In this document: positions 19,001 through 23,352 of the stretch, piece after piece
Layout: every line of letters begins with the position of its first letter
Position numbering within the stretch: the first letter of the stretch is position 1
Source: RUG14300 sp964561145
GTDB lineage: Bacteria > Bacillota > Clostridia > Christensenellales > CAG-1252
Assembly: GCA_964561145.1 (NCBI GenBank)
Contig: CAZLNZ010000027.1
Location: forward strand, 1 to 23,352
Direction of reading: 5' to 3'
DNA length: 23,352 nucleotides
Notes under the pieces: generated by a model
Database searches by the model: none
What the model saw: only the letters and a program-made list of their open reading frames with translations
What the model was told of the DNA's origin: nothing
Program-made: the position numbers and the translations under genes

Positions 19001-19011
19001 AATCGTTTCAT
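13027..19011 (-). CDS. Giant secreted dockerin protein with Cys/His modules
   Basis: A 1994-residue exported protein. The signal peptide (MKRLTRVLVVILLLSVLFCTLSMNVFA) is followed by an acidic linker and a type I-like dockerin at about 100-157, with two EF-hand-type loops (DINADGVVNNVD and DVNGNGTVDYED), each followed by a helix (ISLYRFV, VTLFRYV). Next come CxxC modules of the SCTEKGLKQRTCTNC type (165-445), one InlB-B/Flg_new repeat ending LYAKW (447-515), a long beta-rich region with no Cys modules (515-1150), and many more CxxC/His modules (1160-1985), often reading GGxATCTxxAxCxVCxxxYG. GAAGGAGG lies 8 bases before the ATG, and the gene starts 23 bases after the cohesin lipoprotein, so they share an operon. 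The last residues after HEFDNACD do not fit the module pattern; the pattern resumes in the next frame, indicating a frameshift near 13070-13081. Confidence 0.85.
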   Translation of the reverse strand: MKRLTRVLVVILLLSVLFCTLSMNVFAEQLSSGENKNPNNSMENSCDEHEHDVEFDPLDFDYSSSSLDTYDINRETNDDESDEITNYILKTKETPAGTGIAGDINADGVVNNVDAISLYRFVSKENVSVDTDSLDVNGNGTVDYEDVVTLFRYVSGWTNISIGYGYGWALKCVHEIEYIPAVTASCTNDGNVEYWHCKSCGLAFSSTTCENVISDADIVISAYSKHTFGMWDVISTPSCTEKGLKQRTCTNCAYNEIVELDTLEHSVEVYYTEKEPTCTEVGVKVGICSICDNQIELEIPALGHETGDPIDTIGEMCLDRAVGTISCVKCGEVLSTYGHYYVTTIVDATCTTDGEIRKECSRCHDVEITVIPHTGHVEGFLTTVEKATCTEAGSMAIGCLYCDYIFTDSIYETSILEHDYMISEAEALYLFSCKNCSYSYTIEKTDIVVYKITLVNPLSEVEDVLFVQQNDKVALPLLSANGYTFCGWFIDQTYEMPFNEEYIESDLTLYAKWEFQGSITSDSIILANMSEDFSFTIKVNGLTELADIENYLLIIDAKNNIVAVKVDNIGDGFLRIIPCEPYQKGELYKVSLRGDTKFSDYDGEELWFTIKEDNTNSIFIHTNVVQINNADIFAITEGDEDAWYLMLYDDILDVNNFFVVYDGNTSNIIHSGKVYEEGTFGKYYIYRIDELTDEEIPEVFVDIDIHYEGVAELGDFIPDENIVENAEHEFLQSELYRQIETAAVTFAHLSSDGKYYYDYHYPKVSTSFKRNGTKIIFTFTVDVVFGRLNTDTYEVEDLYTVTFIIKNETTFNVKADAKSINQYEFIFTPINQTTVGLYAKVGRKVVNDERLSFFKEVFIKEKNSGETGRLDNVTAEYQKETTLGVIPLLVIPGVSINVEVYNVFSFESIGEIGLEVITQIEPSIGIANYGNGIKVIKDFRYDMSVNAYAHAKIQVSDRLGAKVDVSLIGMIHASVGIEVGPYAEAGGLLNVIVESGTDNPLNFGATFGGYAEVGVGVEAYASLKITTLIFKIKLYQKRWTVFNKSYVLFSIGNKEMPIKFETAEEPITKKADILYSFNILDSIGTNVIYQDLKTMLTSTKNVSVDYEIVDQPEYVTLNKNGELILNEKVGDRTYVDLRIKISHKTLFKIVDVRIYIEHDYADEFTCHDRTCLYCGYVCEATTSHKYSEFEEVSKGFCAPNSYSMRICFDCRTCEFSGIDLDKDNHHDYQLVPGKSVEPTCTEDGYLTYRCTKCQHETQIAVIKSYGSHDLIWIDGGETHYQHCQRVGCGYNSEASQHVSNTSVSCLKDQTCQHCGHIMESALGHDYKTIDAKESTCTENGYYNYRECSRCGDRVGYAEIPALNHSYSIQWKWNGFTSVIAVATCANGHSETHTVVPISSVTISPSCTASGQRLYTASVKIDGKLYKESITEALLPLGHNIINIASQEPTCTAAGWYDYEICTRCTHSTKVVREKLPHIGGTATCTARAICDVCHNAYGEKLKHNYGTQYVADANGHYHVCICGNKEEVVKHTPDKASPTEDEPIICLVCSYIIEPATGHINHNYSILCYDDTYHWYQCNQCSEINTKVAHNGGVSTCKEPARCDVCQKEYGGYGTHDDELRHNAEMHWFYCSVCHRVTEKEKHHGGIATCTKQAECEDCNESYGEKLAHDFASQWFYDADNHYHACACGEHEDVSQHTPNRVTLTETEPVSCSVCDCVLIPATGHINHDYSILQYNDTTHWYKCSGCDSKINETSHNGGSATCTERAACAVCGQDYGEAPDHKYVLESSDSAHWYACELCDYKGFLLEHEGGYNTCITRAVCDVCAQEYGDYREHNYEYRYDDLQHWQYCSVCRTVEETYSHSGGTATCTEQAVCDVCHQNYGELIPHAPNADDGDCTTAIKCSICGAITTPPNPNHLGGYASCTKKAECIVCGMEYGDYANHIPSKDDGDCTTAINCSVCGKITTEAKSHEFDNACDIMNAQDAVPRSTLVLT
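13070..13081 (-). other. Probable frameshift joining the dockerin gene to the DUF6273 frame
   Basis: The upstream frame reads ...SHEFDNACD at 13078 and then loses the module pattern, stopping at 13027. The downstream frame opens right after a stop at 13079-13081 and reads YYECTRCGAKKYVSAHVIDYRV, a typical CxxC module. One inserted base (or two deleted) restores a single frame. No homopolymer or slippery heptamer is present, which argues against programmed frameshifting or simple phase variation. Confidence 0.75.
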
Positions 19012-19034
19012 TGTTCAAGCCTCCTTCAGAATAT

Positions 19035-20408
19035 TTATCTTTTTATCGTAACAGTAGCATTTACTGTGTCAAATTGGACGAGATTCATTTCCGAATCAAA
19101 AATGTTGCTATTATCTAAAACGATGCAGATATCGGCAACCACATTTCCTTTGATTTCCGAATCTATAGAAAACGTTATTGTAGCAAAATAACCGTTACTA
19201 GTTTCATCTTCTCCAAAACTTATCCAATTAAATGTTTGAGGGTTGATATATGGAAAGGGTGCTGTTACATATGCACCGAATTTTTCGTTAAACTCTATCG
19301 ACTGAATTGTCAGCATATTACTATACAGCACATCAAACTTTAATGATACTATACCGGGATTGTTTTCTATGAAAATCATAATTTCCACCGTAAATTCGCC
19401 TTGCTCAACAACAGCATCGCTTACGGTGATGGTAGGCATATTCGAAATTGAAGGTAATACAACGCCAATCGAAATTATTCGATCGCATCCGAGGCAATAT
19501 GTATCTCCGCTATAACCTTCTTCGTGCTCGGTTGGTGCTTTATAATTCCTAATTTCCGTACCGCCGGTATGAGAGGAAAGAATCAAAACATCGTCAAGTT
19601 TTATTGTCGCATCGGCATCGGAATAGTTTCTATAACAGTTAGAACAAGACCAATACTCAACATTGCCATTTGCTGTACAAGTTGCAGACAATGGAGCATG
19701 ATATGTAAGTGAATGAGCTGCAAGGTCGCCGTATTCCTCGTTGCAGACTGAACACCGTGCTTTGTATTCACAAGTAGCAGTACCACCCGTATGGCCTTTT
19801 GCCGATCCTTCCGTGGCCTTGCAAATTACGCATGTTTTAGGTTCACTACAAGTAGAATCTTTCCAATCGTGACCGAGTGGGTCAATTGGTGATGTTTCTA
19901 TTTCGCCACACCTAGAACAATTGCGTTTTTGAGTCCCTGCTTCTGTGCAAGTTGCAGATATCTCATTTATCCATTCACCATAGTTATGTCCTTTTGCGGG
20001 CACAATTTCTTGTTCAACAATCACTTCTTTACATTTTGAACAGTGCGTGCCCTCGGTCAAGCCTGTATTTTCACAATCGGCCTCTATCGCATCATCGTTA
20101 ACAGGAGTATGATTACAAGTCCACTTTGCATAAAGCGTGATACTTTCAGAAATTTTTTCAGTCTCAGCAAACTTGTGCAAAAGGTCTTGGTCAATATACC
20201 ACCCTTCAAAAATAAATCCCTCTCTATAAGGATTGTCAGGTAATGTAACACTTTGTCCTTTTTTTACCCTAATAGGATCAATCTCACTTCCCCCTTTTGT
20301 ATCAAATGACACTATAAAACTATTATGGTTCTTTATAATAGAACAAGCACATAGTGAAAGTGACATGATGATGATAAGGGCGATGCACAATCCTCCAATA
20401 TTTTTCAT
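19035..20408 (-). CDS. Cohesin-bearing lipoprotein
   Basis: A 457-residue surface lipoprotein. I use the ATG at 20406-20408, because AGGAGG lies 9 bases upstream and a lipoprotein signal begins there (MKNIGGLCIALIIIMSLSLCAC, Cys22 likely lipidated); the longer frame to 20444 would translate the ribosome site. An InlB-B/Flg_new repeat (FIVSFDTKGG...LYAKW) spans about 31-97. CxxC/His modules follow to about 310. The C-terminal ~135 residues look like a cohesin: PTITVSDAVVEQGEFTVEI, then ENNPGIVSLKFDVLYS (the cohesin PGxxxxxFxxxY core), ..FNWISFGED.., and GYFATITFSI. Cohesins bind dockerins, and the next gene in the operon encodes one, so this protein probably tethers that product to the membrane. 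The cohesin type and binding partner are not proven by sequence alone. Confidence 0.83.
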   Translation of the reverse strand: MKNIGGLCIALIIIMSLSLCACSIIKNHNSFIVSFDTKGGSEIDPIRVKKGQSVTLPDNPYREGFIFEGWYIDQDLLHKFAETEKISESITLYAKWTCNHTPVNDDAIEADCENTGLTEGTHCSKCKEVIVEQEIVPAKGHNYGEWINEISATCTEAGTQKRNCSRCGEIETSPIDPLGHDWKDSTCSEPKTCVICKATEGSAKGHTGGTATCEYKARCSVCNEEYGDLAAHSLTYHAPLSATCTANGNVEYWSCSNCYRNYSDADATIKLDDVLILSSHTGGTEIRNYKAPTEHEEGYSGDTYCLGCDRIISIGVVLPSISNMPTITVSDAVVEQGEFTVEIMIFIENNPGIVSLKFDVLYSNMLTIQSIEFNEKFGAYVTAPFPYINPQTFNWISFGEDETSNGYFATITFSIDSEIKGNVVADICIVLDNSNIFDSEMNLVQFDTVNATVTIKR

Positions 20409-20490
20409 CCTTACATTCCTCCTAAATAATAATATATCCGCCAAAAAATTTGTTTTTTAGAGTAGTTTTGTCATTTATATCCTTTTTATT

Positions 20491-20534
20491 TAATTATACC
20501 ACATTCCTTTCGCATAATCATGACATTTATATAG
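20491..20534 (+). repeat. Short repeat shared with 7574-7613
   Basis: TATACCACATTCCTTTCGC... to CATGACATTTATATA. Together with the structured element and the DUF6273 domain, it makes the 3' flanks of the two terminal DUF6273 genes look like copies of one another. Confidence 0.6.
20493..20501 (-). promoter_or_regulatory. Extended -10 promoter candidate for the cohesin-dockerin operon
   Basis: On the minus strand the sequence reads TGGTATAAT, a TGn extended -10, about 85 bases upstream of the 20408 start. No convincing -35 is present. It lies within the short repeat shared with 7574-7613, where the matching bases read TACAAT. Confidence 0.45.
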
Positions 20535-20608
20535 ATTGCTGGTGCATTTTTGGTTTTAATCTTGTATTTTACCGGTGTTTTTTTATGTGGTGTGGTGTGT
20601 GATTAAGG

Positions 20609-20689
20609 ATTTTTCTCAATTCCGACCTAGAGAGGGGGGACAAAGTCCCTTATCCTCTCGTAGGTCGGTGATTTGTGATTGAGAAAAAT
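20609..20689. other. Structured element downstream of variable DUF6273 gene (copy E)
   Basis: The core 20622-20668 matches 7811-7856. Here an extra outer 12-bp perfect stem is present (ATTTTTCTCAAT at 20609-20620 with its complement at 20678-20689), one side carrying a 9-base bulge. No T-tract follows on the minus strand. It may end transcription or be part of a retrohoming target. Confidence 0.65.
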
Positions 20690-20701
20690 TTTGCTTAGAT
20701 T

Positions 20702-20716
20702 ACAAGCTCCGCTTGT
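20702..20716 (-). other. Stop-codon hairpin after variable region E
   Basis: On the minus strand ACAAGC-GGA-GCTTGT is a perfect 6-bp stem with a 3-base loop, overlapping the first base of the TGA stop read in reverse. In known DGR targets a short GC-capped hairpin or cruciform lies just downstream of the variable region and its IMH site; the placement here fits. Confidence 0.55.
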
Positions 20717-23037
20717 CAATTAAGCTTAATTTTCAAAGCGGGAACGACCCCACCTCTAGTGAGGTTAACATTGCTGTAGCTACTAGCGTCACCATTGCAG
20801 TCAACGTCACGAGCGTCATTGCAGTTGCGATAAATGGGAGAGCGCAACCACCACCAGCCGTTGCCTTTGTAGCTACTATAGGTGCTTGTAGAAGCACCTT
20901 GACACTGAGCATATGCTGTAGTTTTCTTTTGCCTTAAACTGTCATAATCGGAATCACTTGTGCTGAAGCCGTAAGCCGATTTTGTTGCCTCTTGTTTACT
21001 TAAAAGGAATATATAGTCATTGGTGTTAGAGCAAGCACATTCGCTTTCTCCACCATTATAGTAAGTAGCATCGTTATCAAGGTTAGTGCTTCTTGCACTA
21101 TTGTCAACTTCTGTTAATAATATCAAGTCCTTTTCTAGTGTTGTGAATGCTGTGTTATAGAAGGTTTCATTCAAAAATGAGCGAATATTACTATACGCAT
21201 AGTTATTTTCATAAACGGGTGAACCGTTTATTGTGCGTGTGCTGTAGTTATCATAATACTCTTGACTATCAATTATCATTTCGCAAAGTATAAGAGCCTC
21301 TCCTCCCTCTTCACTAAGTATTCTCCACTTAATTGGCTCATACTTAAACCAATAGACGGTGGATGTGTAGTAACCGTTGTTATCTTGTTTGCTATACTCT
21401 GCGGATCCTGAAGACATCGGAAAGCTGGGACGATAGGAGGTGAAGTAGACACCTCTATATTGTTCGCCACCATAGGTTAGGTCAATATACCACATAAAAT
21501 CGGTCACAGTTGATGAAATGTAATAACCGTAGCTTGTCCAGTTGGTAGGATTGCTTGCTGTTGGCAATGTACCTGCCTTCGATGTTAATGTGGACTGCAA
21601 TGTGCGACCCGATACTGCACTTTGGGGATATGTGCCAAAATAGATATAATCTCCGTCACGTGTATATAATGGTTTTTCTACGCCGCAGTTAGTACATACA
21701 CCATCTATATATTTATGTACAACCGCTTTACAGTCAATACATATACAGCTGGAATTCAGGATATGAGCTGTATCACCACATTCCGTACATACACAATCGA
21801 CAAATTTGTATCCTAATGCTGTTATCTCTTTGTATGTGGTATAGTTGCAATTTGCACAAGTTTTATATGCAGACCAACCGACCGAGGTGCAAGTTGCGTC
21901 TTGAGCTGCGTGGTAGACTAAAGTATGGAATTCGCCACCACAGTTAGCACAAATACAATTCTCATCCAATGTGTGATTGGATTGGCCACATTTAGTACAT
22001 ATACAATCAAAATAGTTGTGATTAGATTTGCTACATTTAGTGCAGATACAGTTTACATAGTTATGTGCAACCACTCCGCAGTCGACACAAGTGCAATTAT
22101 CACCTAATGAGTGATTGCCTTTAGCACAATCCTCGCTATACCAGTTAGCATAGTAGGTTACTTCCTCCCATATACGAACATCTTCTTTAAATCTTTCTCC
22201 ACTGCTTGATCCGTATCCTTTTGGTTCTGTATACCAACCTACGAATCGATACCCTTCTCTTGTTACCTCGGGTGCTTTTAAGATACTACCAAGCTTGATC
22301 TTCTTCGAGCAACCGCCTTCTCCGCCGTTTGCATCAAACGTAACCTTGATTTTTTTGTTAGACGATGAGTATTTGCTCAACTGAACTCGCTTATATTCGG
22401 ACAACGAATCTTCGTCGTCTCCGATATATATAGTCCCGTATCCATCTCTTTTGAAATATTGTTCATCCTCTATTTTTCCAAACAACTCTTTTTCATATGC
22501 AAAATAAATAGTATTGTCCTTTATTTTCCAAGTTCCTTCATCAAACATTTCTTCGCCCAAGAAATTATAATACTGCTTGTATTTACCTGCTGTAAAACTA
22601 TAAAACTCGTTAGGGTCGTTTACATTATAGTAAACGCCACGTACGCCGATAAAGCTTACCATCAATACTATAGCTGTGACTATAATAGCTATCGCAAGGA
22701 TTGTCCTGAATACCCATTTTTTACCTTTAAAGCTTTTCCAAAGAGCTTTTACACGATCCCCGATTTTGTTTTGATTCTCCTTTTCGATTTGTGCCTGCTT
22801 GCGTTCCATCTCTGCAAGACGTGCCTTAAGAAGCTCGATTTCACTCTGTTGTTCATTTGGTGTTTCTGCACTTTTGTTTGTACTATTCTCTGGCTTAGAA
22901 CTAACACCACTTACAGTTGTCAGCGACACACACCCCGTATCGGTACGAGCCTTTATCTTAAAAGCAGCTTTACACCCTCCGCAAACAAGAATGTCATCTT
23001 TTTTGACCAATTCCGATCCACACTTTGGACATTTCAT
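20716..23037 (-). CDS. Type II membrane protein: zinc ribbon, coiled coil, TM helix, Cys/His modules, DUF6273
   Basis: A 773-residue protein starting at the ATG at 23035-23037, chosen because AGGAGG lies 9 bases upstream; the longer frame to 23079 runs through the ribosome site. Order: cytoplasmic zinc ribbon (Cys3, 6, 19, 22), Thr/Ser linker, coiled coil (about 65-95), basic patch and one TM helix (108-130) giving N-in/C-out topology. Outside are a small YxFxxGxYxxYY...GTWKIKDNTIYF beta domain, an InlB-B-like repeat (229-300), short CICTKCGxSNH modules (304-450) and one DUF6273 domain (about 457-773) ending in variable block E. The domain is near-identical to the last domain of the 7904 frame. 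It has its own promoter. The likely role is display of a variable binding domain on a direct membrane anchor; the ligand is unknown. Confidence 0.85.
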   Translation of the reverse strand: MKCPKCGSELVKKDDILVCGGCKAAFKIKARTDTGCVSLTTVSGVSSKPENSTNKSAETPNEQQSEIELLKARLAEMERKQAQIEKENQNKIGDRVKALWKSFKGKKWVFRTILAIAIIVTAIVLMVSFIGVRGVYYNVNDPNEFYSFTAGKYKQYYNFLGEEMFDEGTWKIKDNTIYFAYEKELFGKIEDEQYFKRDGYGTIYIGDDEDSLSEYKRVQLSKYSSSNKKIKVTFDANGGEGGCSKKIKLGSILKAPEVTREGYRFVGWYTEPKGYGSSSGERFKEDVRIWEEVTYYANWYSEDCAKGNHSLGDNCTCVDCGVVAHNYVNCICTKCSKSNHNYFDCICTKCGQSNHTLDENCICANCGGEFHTLVYHAAQDATCTSVGWSAYKTCANCNYTTYKEITALGYKFVDCVCTECGDTAHILNSSCICIDCKAVVHKYIDGVCTNCGVEKPLYTRDGDYIYFGTYPQSAVSGRTLQSTLTSKAGTLPTASNPTNWTSYGYYISSTVTDFMWYIDLTYGGEQYRGVYFTSYRPSFPMSSGSAEYSKQDNNGYYTSTVYWFKYEPIKWRILSEEGGEALILCEMIIDSQEYYDNYSTRTINGSPVYENNYAYSNIRSFLNETFYNTAFTTLEKDLILLTEVDNSARSTNLDNDATYYNGGESECACSNTNDYIFLLSKQEATKSAYGFSTSDSDYDSLRQKKTTAYAQCQGASTSTYSSYKGNGWWWLRSPIYRNCNDARDVDCNGDASSYSNVNLTRGGVVPALKIKLN
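20761..20835 (-). other. Candidate DGR variable region E
   Basis: The 25-codon counterpart of 7949-8023. Examples of aligned codons (copy A / copy E / copy C) are AAC/CGC/AAC, TAC/AAC/CAC, TGC/GAC/TAC, GAC/TGC/TAC, GGT/AAT/TAT and TAC/AGC/CTC: first and second bases change, third bases stay. Flanking codons (WWLRSP before, GGVVPALKIK after) are conserved. Third-base exceptions occur at four variable codons and are not explained by A changes. Confidence 0.72.
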
Positions 23038-23119
23038 CCTTACTTTCCTCCTAAATAAAAATATCGGGTGCGAATTCACACTCGATAATGAATATATAAC
23101 AAGTGTGTTTCCGCTGATT

Positions 23120-23217
23120 TGCTACGATCACATTCCATTTTAGAGATATGTATACGGACAACACACCTGTTACCAAAAGTAATAGGTCTCTAAAATGAAA
23201 TATTCGTAATCGTAGCA
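23120..23217 (-). promoter_or_regulatory. Structured 5' leader of the type II membrane protein gene
   Basis: TGCTACGAT (23120-23128) pairs with 23209-23217 and CATTTTAGAGA (23136-23146) with 23187-23197. A third pair, AACAAGTGTGTT (23098-23109) with 23160-23171 (one mismatch), interlocks with them, so it would be a pseudoknot or an alternative fold. The inferred transcript start (about 23216) is at the very edge of the outer stem, leaving a leader of roughly 180 bases. No known riboswitch class was recognised. Confidence 0.5.
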
Positions 23218-23222
23218 TACTC

Positions 23223-23252
23223 ATTATATACCCGCAGGGTTACGATTGTCAA
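23223..23252 (-). promoter_or_regulatory. Consensus sigma-A promoter of the surface locus
   Basis: On the minus strand, a perfect TTGACA (23247-23252) and a perfect TATAAT (23223-23228) are separated by 18 bp. It is the only consensus promoter seen for the minus-strand surface genes. Confidence 0.8.
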
Positions 23253-23297
23253 TATTCTATAAAAAATAAAGAATGAGGTATAGTCAAAAAAGGAGTA

Positions 23298-23322
23298 AAT
23301 TCCCAAAGTAAATTCCACAGTG
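23298..23322 (-). repeat. Right copy of 25-bp inverted repeat at the window ends
   Basis: Exact reverse complement of 25-49. It extends into a local inverted repeat to 23352 (AATTCCCAAAGTAAATTCCAC with GTGGAATTTACCCTGGGAA, imperfect), so the unit is a palindromic element. Confidence 0.7.
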
Positions 23323-23352
23323 GAATTTGAGGTGGAATTTACCCTGGGAAAT

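Noticed and set aside
20609..20689. Long nested inverted repeat as an ordinary intrinsic terminator
   Set aside because: No T-tract follows on the minus strand. It is kept only as a structured element of unknown role.
21925..22120. Short regularly spaced repeats that might be a CRISPR array
   Set aside because: They encode CICTKCGxSNH protein modules in frame; the repeats are degenerate and the spacing follows codons.

Overview
This looks like chromosomal sequence from an uncultured, AT-rich member of the Bacillota, probably a gut-type clostridium. The signs are sigma-A style promoters, AGGAGG ribosome sites, lipobox signal peptides, a dockerin, a cohesin, and Cys/His-rich surface proteins. 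The organism call is inference; no rRNA or tRNA gene is present. Both window ends carry copies of one inverted repeat, so the piece may be bounded by repetitive DNA.

Layout. (1) 207-1460, plus strand: glmM, phosphoglucosamine mutase. (2) 1461-2278: intergenic repeats, including a tandemly duplicated ~206-bp unit. (3) 2388-4295, minus strand: a lipoprotein with a Cthe_2159-type carbohydrate-binding beta-helix, ending at a terminator. (4) 4596-7063, plus strand: a three-gene membrane redox operon (CD1871A-like CXXC membrane protein, NapH-like 4Fe-4S membrane protein, TlpA-like thioredoxin) with a clear promoter, a 22-bp palindrome over its -10 box and a strong terminator. (5) 7064-7903: repeats and a structured element. 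(6) 7904-23037, minus strand: a 15-kb surface-protein locus.

The surface locus is the interesting part. In transcription order it encodes: a type II membrane protein ending in a DUF6273 domain; a lipoprotein ending in a cohesin; a giant secreted protein with a dockerin; and a further reading frame with four DUF6273 domains. That last frame has no signal peptide and appears to be the frameshifted C-terminal part of the dockerin protein, which would make one polypeptide of about 3,700 residues. The DUF6273 domains at the two ORF C-termini, and one internal copy, share nearly identical frames but differ in a 25-codon block. There, substitutions hit codon positions 1 and 2, third bases are mostly kept, and codons without A do not change. 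This is the fingerprint of adenine mutagenesis by a diversity-generating retroelement (DGR). Both C-terminal copies have a short hairpin at the stop codon and the same larger structured element downstream. No reverse transcriptase or template repeat is in the window, so any DGR would act from elsewhere.

Working model (inference): variable lectin-like DUF6273 domains are displayed on the surface by two routes, a direct transmembrane anchor and a cohesin lipoprotein that captures the dockerin-bearing giant.
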